Source: Lactobacillus sp. UBA5804 (GTDB lineage Bacteria; Bacillota; Bacilli; Lactobacillales; Lactobacillaceae). Taken from it: DNA of 64,000 bases. The stretch lies in assembly GCA_002418055.1 (NCBI GenBank), contig DIDI01000037.1, forward strand, positions 1-64,000, given 5' to 3'. The translations under genes were made by a program, and so were the position numbers. This document shows, piece after piece, positions 27,753 to 36,774 of the stretch (the stretch's first letter is position 1; every line of letters starts with the position of its first letter). The notes beneath the pieces were generated by a model. It saw only the letters and a program-made list of their open reading frames with translations, searched no databases and was not told where the DNA came from.

Positions 27753-28815
27753 GTTCCGCTGACTTACTTATTTCATCTAAGGCCTCTTTTTGTACGGTTT
27801 GATCGACGTGCGTATAAAGATCAGTCGCACTCGTACCCTTTTGACCAAGTTGTTGTGACACAAGTACTTGGTCTTTAGTAATGTTGTATAGCTCGCTGGC
27901 CAAGGTATGACGTAATTTATGGGGGGTAAGGGGATGGCCAAAAGCAGTCGAATATTTTTTGACGAGTTTTTCAACTGAGTTGGCTGTAATACGCCTCGTG
28001 TGGCCATGATAAATAGTTAAAAAGAAGGCTGTATCCTTTTTTAAAGCGTGATAGCGCTGCGCGCGCAACGTTTGGTACTGCTTGAGATATGGAATGGTCC
28101 ATGGTGCGATGGGCACACTGTCACGTTGCCCGCCTTTACGCGTGACATCAAGCATATTTTGTTTCCAGTTGATATCAGCTAAGTTAACATTGACTGCTTC
28201 AGAAACCCGGACGCCTGTTCCTAGTATCAGTGCAATTAATGCAAGATCGCGTTCTTTATTAATTTTAAACGCTGGTAAAGCCCGTTTATCGCAATGCTGC
28301 TCATATTCATTGTTAATGAAAGCGATAAAGGTGAATTTCATTTCACCACGATACATATGACTGGCCATGGCATGGGCACGATAGTTTAACGTTTGGGTAT
28401 TATTTAAGGAGTCAATCTTCAGCATCACATTCCGTTCAAAATATGGCTCACCATTTTGATTATCCGCAGTAATGGTTAAAAATTTAAATAGCGATCGTAA
28501 GGCATTGATTGACCGATTAATAGACGTAGGAGAATTTAAATGCCTCTGAGCGTTCGTTGAATGACGTAAATGATCAACATATAGCAGCAAATCATCACGG
28601 CGCAGATGTGCTAAAACTTCGGTGGGAACAGCTTGATTTGTTTTGGCAGTGGTAATGCCAGTTGCACGTAACCAGTCAAAAAAACGCCTAATTTCAGTTA
28701 AATATTGGTAGGTGGTCGTAATGGCATGATTAGTTCCTAAATAAAATTCATTAACGTAAGTGGGTAATTTAGCTAATTCGGCTTCGATTAGGCCAAGGTA
28801 ACGATCGGATTCCAT
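27739..28815 (-). CDS. xerS: XerS-type single tyrosine recombinase
   Basis: 358 residues, longer than XerC or XerD (about 300) and equal to XerS of streptococci and lactococci (about 356). Shared XerS features include EPYFERNVM, KERDLALIALILGTGVRVSEAVN, DVTRKGG and TPHKLRHTLAS. Catalytic residues: R203, K227, H299, R302 and nucleophile Y334; the position normally His or Trp (LGH) is Q325 (QLGQKG). XerS alone resolves chromosome dimers at a dif site. GAAAGGA precedes the ATG. A perfect 11-6-11 palindrome lies 296 bases upstream (29111-29138). Absence of phage genes argues against a phage integrase. Confidence 0.88.
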   Translation of the reverse strand: MESDRYLGLIEAELAKLPTYVNEFYLGTNHAITTTYQYLTEIRRFFDWLRATGITTAKTNQAVPTEVLAHLRRDDLLLYVDHLRHSTNAQRHLNSPTSINRSINALRSLFKFLTITADNQNGEPYFERNVMLKIDSLNNTQTLNYRAHAMASHMYRGEMKFTFIAFINNEYEQHCDKRALPAFKINKERDLALIALILGTGVRVSEAVNVNLADINWKQNMLDVTRKGGQRDSVPIAPWTIPYLKQYQTLRAQRYHALKKDTAFFLTIYHGHTRRITANSVEKLVKKYSTAFGHPLTPHKLRHTLASELYNITKDQVLVSQQLGQKGTSATDLYTHVDQTVQKEALDEISKSAEQKNN

Positions 28816-29110
28816 TTAATTTTTTCCTTTCAAATAATGATTAGTCATCAGTGGGTAAACAACTTAACATAATATATTCATTGTAAAATGCTTTCGGTAA
28901 TCCCAGGCTAAGCCAATTAATAGATTCCAATATGATGCTGGTTGAAACTGCTAAACGACTTAGTTTATTCATCAGTCATGTGGGTAGCAATTGATTCTAA
29001 TGATAGGATAATGTAGCGCTTAAATTACGATTGATAATTATCAAGCTATCAAGCTTAACTTAGCTTAAAGTAGACTAAAAAGCCTAACTATCACTATTTT
29101 AGCATACTGA

Positions 29111-29138
29111 TGTCATTAAAACTATAATTTTAATGACA
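29111..29138. other. dif: Candidate dif site (chromosome dimer resolution)
   Basis: Left arm TGTCATTAAAA (29111-29121), six-base centre CTATAA (29122-29127), and a right arm (29128-29138) that is the exact reverse complement of the left. The 11-6-11 layout is that of Xer recombination sites, and the AAAACTATAATTTT core is like the streptococcal/lactococcal difSL core as I recall it. It lies just upstream of xerS and where the dominant gene strand switches. Confidence 0.85.
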
Positions 29139-29572
29139 GGCTTATGGAAACCTCTTTTGCTGCGGCTAGCTATTTAAGGACTCAATTTTAAGCCCGCTTA
29201 AGCTAATTCATTTTAGCTGTACTGTTCATCATCTTGCAGTGGTTGATTTGTTTCTAAAATAATCTGCTTTTTTGCTGAATGCTGATCATTCATTGCTGAG
29301 GATAACTCAAACCGTGTTCAGCTGTTATTGCTCACTGGGCTTTGGCTGTGATTGACTTGAACTTAATAGCTGCTCTCAAAATAGCCATCATGCTGATGTT
29401 GGGGGTTAAAATCAATAGTTATACTTATTCTTGAATCATATCAAGCAATCTCAAATTTTCGAATCACCTTAGGATATTATTTTTAGGCCAAAAGGGCCCT
29501 TCCCCTTCCCCACGGCAGTAGGAAAGAAGTGGCTAGGCTAGTCGAACTGAGGTTATTAAAGTGAATAATCGC

Positions 29573-29600
29573 TTTACCCCATGCTGGATTATGATAAAAT
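29573..29600 (+). promoter_or_regulatory. Promoter of the adenosine deaminase gene
   Basis: TTTACC at 29573-29578, a 16-base spacer, and TAAAAT at 29595-29600. Confidence 0.5.
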
Positions 29601-29636
29601 AAGAGCAATTTAACTAGTTAAGAAAGGCCATTCTTT

Positions 29637-30674
29637 ATGCAGCATCTTATCGATCTCCACCTCCATCTTGATGGCTCCTTGCCAGTAGCCACAGTGAAAA
29701 AGCTCATGGCACGACACCAATTGAAGCCTCTATCCCCCACTGCATTAGCAGCACGTTTATCAGTTTCACCGCATTGTCAGAATTTAGATGAGTATTTAGA
29801 AAAATTTGCTTTTCCGTTAACACTCATGCAAACTGCACTAGATTTAAAAACTTGTGTTTATGATTTATTGCGAGAATTAAGACTGCAAGGTCTCATTTAT
29901 GTGGAAATTCGATTTGCCCCGCAGCTACATACCCAACGCGGTCTGAGCCAGGCTGAAGTTGTGGAAGCGGCCGTGGCCGGGTTAAATCAGTTTATTGACT
30001 GGCAAAAAAATCAGCATGATCTTGTGCCGGAATTACATGTTGGTTTAATTCTATGTGCCATGCGCTTTACCAATAACCTGGCCGAAAATCTAGCTACAGT
30101 GGCAGTGGCTCAACAGTTTTATGGTTCAGGTGTCGTGGGCATTGATTTAGCTGGTCCTGAGTTGAACCATCCTAACCGAGATTATGCCGAAATTTTTACA
30201 CGTGCACGCGCCGCGGGTATCCCCTATACCATTCATGCTGGTGAAGGATATGGCATTGCATCCATTAAGCAAGCCATTGCACTGGGTGCTACTCGAATTG
30301 GTCACGGCATCCATTGTGTTGAATCGGCGAACTACGTCCAAGAATTAGTTAAACGTCAGATTACGCTAGAATGTTGTGCCACCTCTAACTTAAACACCCA
30401 TATTTTTAGGTCATTAGCTGATTATCCAATTAGAAGTTTATTACGGTCAGGTGTGCATGCCACTTTAAATTCTGATAATATGACTGTCTCAGCGACTAAT
30501 CTGCCGCTTGAATATCAACGCTTGCATGAGCAAGTCGGGTTAACGACAGCAGAAGCTTTACAATTGCGCCTTAATGCGGTACAAGCAGCTTTTACGTCTG
30601 TTAATGAGAAGGCACGCTTAAGACAGCTAATCATGTCAGAAACGATGAATACGCCATTAACTGTTAGTGATTGA
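29637..30674 (+). CDS. add: Adenosine deaminase
   Basis: 345 residues of TIM-barrel amidohydrolase. Metal-binding HLHLDGS near the N-terminus, IHAGEGYG (His and catalytic Glu), RIGHGIHCV and the LNSDNMTVS metal Asp segment are all present. It turns adenosine to inosine for purine salvage. The second Asp of the usual DD pair is Asn here, which I recall in other Firmicutes members. AGAAAGG lies 9 bases before the ATG. A single-gene unit. Confidence 0.93.
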   Translation: MQHLIDLHLHLDGSLPVATVKKLMARHQLKPLSPTALAARLSVSPHCQNLDEYLEKFAFPLTLMQTALDLKTCVYDLLRELRLQGLIYVEIRFAPQLHTQRGLSQAEVVEAAVAGLNQFIDWQKNQHDLVPELHVGLILCAMRFTNNLAENLATVAVAQQFYGSGVVGIDLAGPELNHPNRDYAEIFTRARAAGIPYTIHAGEGYGIASIKQAIALGATRIGHGIHCVESANYVQELVKRQITLECCATSNLNTHIFRSLADYPIRSLLRSGVHATLNSDNMTVSATNLPLEYQRLHEQVGLTTAEALQLRLNAVQAAFTSVNEKARLRQLIMSETMNTPLTVSD

Positions 30675-30689
30675 TAACGTGATCGTATT

Positions 30690-30718
30690 AAAAAAGACCC
30701 CATACTGGGATCTTTTTT
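30690..30718. terminator. Terminator between add and the second degV gene
   Basis: AAAAAAGACCCC pairs with GGGATCTTTTTT around a five-base loop. One mismatch on the plus strand becomes a T-G wobble on the minus strand, so it probably serves the minus gene best. Confidence 0.75.
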
Positions 30719-30728
30719 GTTTTGACGT

Positions 30729-31610
30729 TTATTTGGTTAAATTCAGTGTTTGGCAATCAAGCATCCATGCTATCGCTAATGATTTTTCACCTAAATGAGT
30801 AGCGACTACCGGACTAAACTCACTAATGTTAACAGGCAATCCTGGAAAGGCAGTTTTAACAAACTCGAGCATTTCCTGAGCCTGTTTTAAGTCATTAGAA
30901 TGAATAACAAAGAGACGTAACTGGTTACGATATGGTAATTTTTCAGTTCGCTCTGAAGCGATTTCTTCTAAACGTGCGACTGCCCGCTTCATACTTCTAA
31001 TTTTTTCAAAGGCAACAATCTTGCCTTCACTGGTAAAGCGTAACAGTGGCTTAATATGTAAGACTGAGCCGATAAAAGCGCCAGCATTACTCAAACGACC
31101 ACCTCTACTCAAGTTATTCAAGTCATCAACCACAAAAATAGCATCAAAGCTACCACGAATTTCGTGCAACTTATCGAGCATATCGGCCATTGTCCAACCG
31201 TTCGCAATCATTTTTGCGGCGGCTAGGACTAACTCACCTTGCAAACGAACGGTAAAGCGTGAGTCAAACGGCACTAGGCCGAATTCAGGGCGTTGCCGTG
31301 CAATATTTTGCCATGTTTGGTAGCAACCGGAAATACCACTTGCTAAGCTGATTGCTAAAATGGCATCATAGCCATCGGCATGTAGTTGCTCAAAAAGCTC
31401 GAGACAACTCCCTAAGCTGGGTTGAGAGGTCTTCGGGAAATCAGTGTTATTAGCTTCTAATTGGAACAATTTGCTGGCATCAATATCGATACCCTCCAGA
31501 TACGTTTTACCACCGATCATAATCGGAATGGGCAGTATGTGAATCTGATTAGCGATAACTTCCTCTTCAGTTAGCACACTGGTGCTGTCAGTCACTAAAG
31601 CAATTTTCAT
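30729..31610 (-). CDS. DegV family protein, second paralogue
   Basis: 293 residues, DegV fold. Starts MKIALVTDSTSVLTEEE; the binding motifs are TDST and DFPKTSQPSLGSCLELF, and NLSRGGRLSNAGAFIG is conserved. Like other FakB-type proteins it should bind a fatty acid in the cytoplasm. It differs clearly from the paralogue at 12.1 kb, for example in the fatty-acid-pocket region, so the two may prefer different fatty acids. AGGA ribosome site; own promoter with an extended -10. Confidence 0.88.
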   Translation of the reverse strand: MKIALVTDSTSVLTEEEVIANQIHILPIPIMIGGKTYLEGIDIDASKLFQLEANNTDFPKTSQPSLGSCLELFEQLHADGYDAILAISLASGISGCYQTWQNIARQRPEFGLVPFDSRFTVRLQGELVLAAAKMIANGWTMADMLDKLHEIRGSFDAIFVVDDLNNLSRGGRLSNAGAFIGSVLHIKPLLRFTSEGKIVAFEKIRSMKRAVARLEEIASERTEKLPYRNQLRLFVIHSNDLKQAQEMLEFVKTAFPGLPVNISEFSPVVATHLGEKSLAIAWMLDCQTLNLTK

Positions 31611-31645
31611 GACGAAATCCTTCCTGTCTATGCGTATATGGATTG

Positions 31646-31651
31646 ATTATA
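31646..31651 (-). promoter_or_regulatory. -10 element of the second degV promoter
   Basis: TATAAT preceded by TGC on the minus strand, the same extended -10 as at 8014 and 8970. Confidence 0.55.
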
Positions 31652-31789
31652 GCATATTTTAATTTTGCTTGGTACTCTTCGAGAAATTGGTTAGCTTTAA
31701 CAAACAAGATTGTGAAATTCACAAAGTAAGTACGCTATTTTAATATTTGCTTTCTGCTGGCTACATTAGGCTTATACGTGATTAATTGT

Positions 31790-31795
31790 TATAAT
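31790..31795 (+). promoter_or_regulatory. -10 element of the rqcH promoter
   Basis: TATAAT in the context TTGTTATAATTAG, 34 bases before the ATG. No clear -35 is seen. Confidence 0.45.
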
Positions 31796-31823
31796 TAGTA
31801 GGTATCTTTTTGAGGTGGTATTT

Positions 31824-33515
31824 ATGGCATTTGATGGTTTATTCATTCACAGTTTACTTACAGAGCTCTCCCCTAGCCTAATAGGTGGGCGTTTATCAAA
31901 GATTTATCAGCCGTTTGAACAAGATTTAGTATTGGTCTTTCGTAAAGAGCGTCATAACCAAGCTTTATTAGTTTCGGCTAATTCACAATATCCACGGTTT
32001 TATTTAACGAAGCAGACAATTGCTAATCCTGATAAAGCCCCTACGTTTGTAATGGTTTTACGTAAGTATTTAGAGGGATCAGTCTTACAACAAATTGACC
32101 AAGTTGGGTTAGACCGAATCGTTAATTTTCATTTTAGTAACCGTAATGAATTAGGCGATGAAGTGCAGCTCGTCTTATCTGTGGAGCTGATGGGACGCCA
32201 CAGTAATGTGATTCTCTATAATCAAGCAGATGGTCACATTATTGATTTACTTAAACGAATTAGTCCGGATGAAAACCGGGCACGGCTCTTATTACCAAAG
32301 GCAAAGTATGAGTTGCCGCCATTACTACCGGGGATTAATGGCCTCTCATTGACAGCGGAGCAATTTTCGCAGTTAAAAACGGAATATCCTGATGCTGAAC
32401 TACTAGCCCAAAAATTTAGTGGTCTTGATAAAGACGATCGCTTAGAGTTAATGGGGTATTTAGTAGATGATTATTCTTATGCCTCGTTACAGACCTTTTT
32501 TGAGCAGTTTAATAATCCGCGAGCATTTACCCTGATTTCGTCCACTAATAAACGCAAAATTTTCCCTTACCTTCCCTATCATTTAGATTTGCGTAAAGAG
32601 AGCCTGGAACCAAATTTAAGCCGTGGCCTTGACCAATTCTATGAATATCGCGCTAGCCGGGATTGGGTTAAGCAAAAAGCTGGTAAAGTGGTACGTGTTG
32701 TTAAAAATGAACAAAAGAAATTAAGCAAAAAGTTGGTCAAGCTGACCAAGCAACTTAATCAAGCTGAAAATTCTGAAGATTATCGTATTAAAGGTGAGAT
32801 GTTAAATGCCAACTTGGCAGCAGTTAAAGCTGGTATGACAGTTGTAAAAGTTCCGAATTATTATCAAAATAATGAACCCATTAAGATTCAACTGAACCCG
32901 GCCCTCTCCCCTGCTCGTAATGCCCAAAAGTATTTTAGTAAGTATAAAAAATTGCGTGATTCAATTAAGCATGTTCACACGCAGATTGCGCTGACACAAG
33001 GCAACTTGGATTATTTCGACTCGATTAAAACGGCGATTGATAATGCTGATCCGCAGGATATTGATCAAATTACAGATGAATTAGTTAATCAGGGCTACAT
33101 CAAGCATCAAGACAAGCACAAACGCAAGAAGCGAATTAGTGAACATGATTTAAATCGGTTTGTAGTCTCTTCCGGAACTGCAGTTTGGGTTGGAAAGAAC
33201 AATTATCAAAATGATTGGCTAACTTTTAAAAAAGCCAATAAGACTGACTATTGGTTCCATGTTAAAGATATTCCCGGTTCACATGTCATTTTAAAAACGG
33301 CTCATCCAACTGATGCTGATATTCGCGAAACTGCTGAAATTGCTGCCTATTTTTCGAAAGGCCGACTTTCGTCACATGTGCAAGTTGATTATGTGCAGAC
33401 GAAACGCGTTAAAAAGCCTAATGGTGCCAAACCTGGTTTTGTCATTTATACTGGTCAAAACTCTATTGAAGTCACACCAGTCGCAGAAGTGGTTTTAGCA
33501 AAAAAACAAGCTTAA
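31824..33515 (+). CDS. rqcH: RqcH (NFACT family, Fbp-like) ribosome quality control protein
   Basis: 563 residues: NFACT-N domain (AFDGLFIHSLLTELSP to about 200), a coiled-coil middle (about 285-420) and the NFACT-R domain with SSGTAVWVGKNNYQND and DYWFHVKDIPGSHVIL. It binds 50S subunits with stalled chains and adds alanine tails; older annotations call it fibronectin-binding protein A. GAGGT at 31812-31816 sets the ATG at 31824. Single gene with a strong terminator after it. Confidence 0.93.
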   Translation: MAFDGLFIHSLLTELSPSLIGGRLSKIYQPFEQDLVLVFRKERHNQALLVSANSQYPRFYLTKQTIANPDKAPTFVMVLRKYLEGSVLQQIDQVGLDRIVNFHFSNRNELGDEVQLVLSVELMGRHSNVILYNQADGHIIDLLKRISPDENRARLLLPKAKYELPPLLPGINGLSLTAEQFSQLKTEYPDAELLAQKFSGLDKDDRLELMGYLVDDYSYASLQTFFEQFNNPRAFTLISSTNKRKIFPYLPYHLDLRKESLEPNLSRGLDQFYEYRASRDWVKQKAGKVVRVVKNEQKKLSKKLVKLTKQLNQAENSEDYRIKGEMLNANLAAVKAGMTVVKVPNYYQNNEPIKIQLNPALSPARNAQKYFSKYKKLRDSIKHVHTQIALTQGNLDYFDSIKTAIDNADPQDIDQITDELVNQGYIKHQDKHKRKKRISEHDLNRFVVSSGTAVWVGKNNYQNDWLTFKKANKTDYWFHVKDIPGSHVILKTAHPTDADIRETAEIAAYFSKGRLSSHVQVDYVQTKRVKKPNGAKPGFVIYTGQNSIEVTPVAEVVLAKKQA

Positions 33516-33521
33516 TATATG

Positions 33522-33553
33522 AAAAGGCAGTGGAGATTTCCACTGCCTGTTTT
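33522..33553. terminator. Bidirectional terminator between rqcH and the CarB homologue
   Basis: AGGCAGTGG (33525-33533) pairs perfectly with CCACTGCCT (33540-33548), flanked by AAAA and TTTT. Confidence 0.9.
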
Positions 33554-33573
33554 GACTACCCTCTTTTATTGGT

Positions 33574-36500
33574 TTAAATCGGTAAAGTGGTTAAGGCTAG
33601 ACTTTCGAGCACCTTAGCGACTAATTTGGCTGTTTCTAAAGTCGAACAAACTGGAATATGCGTGTAAAGTGCTTGATCGCGAATGGCAATGGCATCTTGG
33701 CTGGCCGCATCAGATAGATTAGTGATATTAATAACCATGCCAACTTTATGTTGACGAATCTTGGTCAATAAATTATGGGAATTATCATGGATTTTAGTGA
33801 CCACACCAGTCGTGATTCCCGCTTCCGCAAACATGTTAGCAGTACCTTCAGTTGCCAGTATTTTAAAACCGAGGAGATGAAACCGATTAGCTAGCTCGGT
33901 TACGGCTACTTTGTCTTGATCACGTACGGATATAAAGATTGTCCCGTAGCTTGGAATCGGCAAATCGCTCGCTTCATAACCTTTGTACAAGGCTTTAGCG
34001 AGTTGTGTATCGCGCCCGATGACTGATCCAGAAGATTTCATCTTGGAGTCAAACGTATTTTTACTTTGATAATCAATGTAAGAAAAGACCGGCATTTTAA
34101 CATGAATAAACTGATTACTTTCCCAAGTTCCTTCTGGGAACCTCATTGTCTTGAGCTTTTTACCAATTAACACGTTGGTGGCACAAGCCGTAATATCTTG
34201 GCCAAGCGCTTGCGAGAGAAAGGCGACGTTATGACCCGCATACGGTTTGATTTGTAATAAATACAACGCGTTGTTAGCACGTAAAAAGTGAAGGGTAAAA
34301 ATCCCGATACTACTAAGTTGATGCAGCATGTTAATCGAAGCTTGAATCATTAGTTGTTCATCTTTAGCGGCCAGACTTTGCGATTTAAAGACGGCAATGG
34401 AGTCAGATGCATGTGATCCAGTCTGTTCCAAATGTTCAATCACGCCTGGAATGGTTACCGTATCACTGTCAGAAATACCAATGACTTCATATTTACAGCC
34501 TTCGATAAAGAGCGATGCCACCAAGCGGTCAAGTTGCGTCTCAGCGAGGTACTGTTCCATCGCCGGTTTGTCATAAACGACCGCTGATTTTTGTTTAATT
34601 TGTTGGCTACTCCCGCCAATTAATAATGGAAAGCCGTACTTAGCGATGAATTGGTCAAGTTGTTGATGATCCGTCGTTGTCATCGATGGCACCTGACTTA
34701 ATCCCGGTAGTGGTCGGGTCAATAATTCGTGAATTTTTTCTTTCAGCCCATCACTGCCACCAATGACTTTTAGCCCCCGCAATGCGAGTGCATGTGCCAT
34801 ACTAATAACTTTTTTCCCTGAAAATTGTAACAACACTTCATTAATTCCTTCATGTTGTGCAATTTTAACAATATTTTCAATCGAAATCGGCTCTACGTAA
34901 GACCGGTCGACATCACGGTAGCGACTGGAGACCGCTTCATCATTATTAGAAAGTAATACAGTGAAATAATTATTATTATGTAAAGTCTTTAAAGCATGTG
35001 CCAGCATATAGTCGAACTCACTAGTGACAGATACCTGTAGCGGCAGCATACCCACAATGAGTAACTTCTTTGGATTGGTAATCACGCTGGCTTCGTCTTG
35101 GATATCATAAGCCCCATAAAAAGCGTTGACGGGTGGCCGATAAAACCCAGCCGTGCCATCAATTTGCACATAGACGGGCACTAGCCCGGCCTGGTCAATC
35201 AAACGATCAATTTCAGCAAGTGGCTGATGACTTAAGAGTGCAATTAACTCATTCGAAAAGCCATGAATTTTGGCCTGAGTGAGCAGTTGCGAGGATAAGG
35301 TGACTGCTTCCGACTGCGTATCATGCAGTGTTTGACCAATATGAACAATTGCTGCTAATTTTTGGAAGTAAACGTGCTTGAGATGCAAACTGGGATACAA
35401 TTCTTTTTCAGTTAAACCGGTCGCAAGCGCAGCTAGTAATTTAATCCAGTGTTGTTCATCATAATTGGTTAACTCGGCTATAATTTCAGCATGTGTTTTA
35501 GCTAAACTCTGATGCAGTACTTGGTGAGCTAATTCTAAATTGGTAGTACCGGTAATGGCCTTCAAGAAGGCCGCTGCAAAGTTGCGGCCAATTCCAATCG
35601 CTTCCCCACTCGCCTGCGTTTGGCTATTCAGAGCATAGTGATTCTTACCAGACTCTGCTAAAGACCAGTAAGGCATTCGAATCGCAAAATTATCTTGAAT
35701 CGGTTCAATGGCGGCGTTGAGGCCAGAGTCAGGATCAATAATTTCATTTAGTCGGTAGCCTAGGGCTACTTTGCTTAGAACATAGCCAACATTGTAAAGC
35801 ATCACCTTTTCTGCCCAAATGGCAGATTTGGTCAGACGTGGTTTTAGCGATAAGAGTTTAGCTTCCAGGTGGGTGCCGGTATGTTTAATCGCAAAATGCA
35901 GGCACATAATCCCCACCAAATTCAAATGGTTGATTAATTTGCGTGCTAAAATTTTGAGATTCTGCAAATCATCATTGCTGAGAGTAATGGCTGGCATAAC
36001 CATGGTTGAATCACCTGAATTAATTTGTACTGGTTCTAGCGACCCAGCAAAATTAACGAATAAGCAATTGCCATCATGATCACGAATAACGTTACAAATA
36101 ATTTCTTCCCAGCCTGATAAATCTTCGACGAGTTGATAATTTTGCGATGAAAATTCATCGATTTCTGCTTCGGTCTTAAAATACGTCAATAATTCATGGC
36201 TATTTTTAGCGTGATAGTGGTCGCTATGAACATAGCGGTGCTTTTTAGTAATCAGAATTGGAAAAGTGAGGTTAGGACTTAATTGCCGCACTTCTGCGAG
36301 CAATGCCTCCCGGGTTCGCGGTTGTAATTGCCAATTTTTGGCGACCCCAATGCGTAATTTTTTAAGAAAAGCTGCTTGCTTAACCGGTGTTTCTAATGCC
36401 AAGGTTTGAGGGTTAATGGTTAGCAACTTAATTTGCATTTCGCTCAAAATACCGTCTTGAATCAGTTTACGGGTGATTTTGACGCTCGTGGTTGAGCCAT

Positions 36501-36768
36501 AAGCAGTTACAATTGCATCAGGCTCTTCCATCCGCAAGATACGTTTTAAAAACGGTAAGGTCATCGGTTCTAAGTAAGTCGTTACCCCAGCTTGTTTATC
36601 GGTTGAAATGGTAGCTGGATTCGGATTAACTAAGACGACATGAATTTCTTCTTCTAAAAAGGATTTAATGGCATCAGTAACTAGCAAGTCCATCTCAGCG
36701 ACATTCCCTACTAAGGTTGGACCTGAACTAATAATCAGAACTTTATTTAAATCATTTTCACGTGGCAT
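33574..36768 (-). CDS. Degenerate CarB homologue (carbamoyl-phosphate synthase large-chain pseudoenzyme)
   Basis: 1064 residues, the normal CarB length, and collinear with it: two ATP-grasp halves and a C-terminal MGS-like allosteric domain (about 940-1064, with FKILATEGTA). The frame is intact. By alignment from memory to E. coli CarB, catalytic positions are replaced: R129 to Q131, R169 to T174, the glycine-rich ATP loop to 179-185, metal ligands Q285/E299/N301 to H291/S307/K309; in half two R715 to G718, Q829/E841/N843 to H827/Q839/K841. Both ATP sites therefore look inactive, while scaffold motifs (VNPNPATISTD, SHASDSIAVF) stay. It lies 6 bases after the degenerate CarA. It may act as a binding or sensor protein; true function unknown. 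Confidence 0.85.
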   Translation of the reverse strand: MPRENDLNKVLIISSGPTLVGNVAEMDLLVTDAIKSFLEEEIHVVLVNPNPATISTDKQAGVTTYLEPMTLPFLKRILRMEEPDAIVTAYGSTTSVKITRKLIQDGILSEMQIKLLTINPQTLALETPVKQAAFLKKLRIGVAKNWQLQPRTREALLAEVRQLSPNLTFPILITKKHRYVHSDHYHAKNSHELLTYFKTEAEIDEFSSQNYQLVEDLSGWEEIICNVIRDHDGNCLFVNFAGSLEPVQINSGDSTMVMPAITLSNDDLQNLKILARKLINHLNLVGIMCLHFAIKHTGTHLEAKLLSLKPRLTKSAIWAEKVMLYNVGYVLSKVALGYRLNEIIDPDSGLNAAIEPIQDNFAIRMPYWSLAESGKNHYALNSQTQASGEAIGIGRNFAAAFLKAITGTTNLELAHQVLHQSLAKTHAEIIAELTNYDEQHWIKLLAALATGLTEKELYPSLHLKHVYFQKLAAIVHIGQTLHDTQSEAVTLSSQLLTQAKIHGFSNELIALLSHQPLAEIDRLIDQAGLVPVYVQIDGTAGFYRPPVNAFYGAYDIQDEASVITNPKKLLIVGMLPLQVSVTSEFDYMLAHALKTLHNNNYFTVLLSNNDEAVSSRYRDVDRSYVEPISIENIVKIAQHEGINEVLLQFSGKKVISMAHALALRGLKVIGGSDGLKEKIHELLTRPLPGLSQVPSMTTTDHQQLDQFIAKYGFPLLIGGSSQQIKQKSAVVYDKPAMEQYLAETQLDRLVASLFIEGCKYEVIGISDSDTVTIPGVIEHLEQTGSHASDSIAVFKSQSLAAKDEQLMIQASINMLHQLSSIGIFTLHFLRANNALYLLQIKPYAGHNVAFLSQALGQDITACATNVLIGKKLKTMRFPEGTWESNQFIHVKMPVFSYIDYQSKNTFDSKMKSSGSVIGRDTQLAKALYKGYEASDLPIPSYGTIFISVRDQDKVAVTELANRFHLLGFKILATEGTANMFAEAGITTGVVTKIHDNSHNLLTKIRQHKVGMVINITNLSDAASQDAIAIRDQALYTHIPVCSTLETAKLVAKVLESLALTTLPI

Positions 36769-36774
36769 GTGACG

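Larger units (their letters stand above)
28816..29636. other. Gene-free 820-bp stretch around the dif-like site
   Basis: No frame of useful length with a ribosome site is seen on either strand. Content: the dif-like palindrome (29111-29138), a second perfect palindrome TTGATAATTATCAA (29031-29044), a GGCC-AAAA-GGGCC hairpin near 29487, and the add promoter at its right end. No RNA family was recognised. This is much the longest non-coding interval in an otherwise compact window. Confidence 0.8.

Noticed and set aside
27739..28815. Phage or genomic-island integrase
   Set aside because: No phage genes, tRNA att site or direct repeats nearby; length and motifs match XerS, and a dif-like site is adjacent.
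28816..29636. tmRNA, 6S or other known RNA
   Set aside because: No recognised tRNA-like or family-specific structure could be found by eye.
29573..30674. Loss of function of adenosine deaminase because of Asn in place of the second Asp
   Set aside because: Other motifs are intact, and the D-N variant is recalled from other Firmicutes deaminases.
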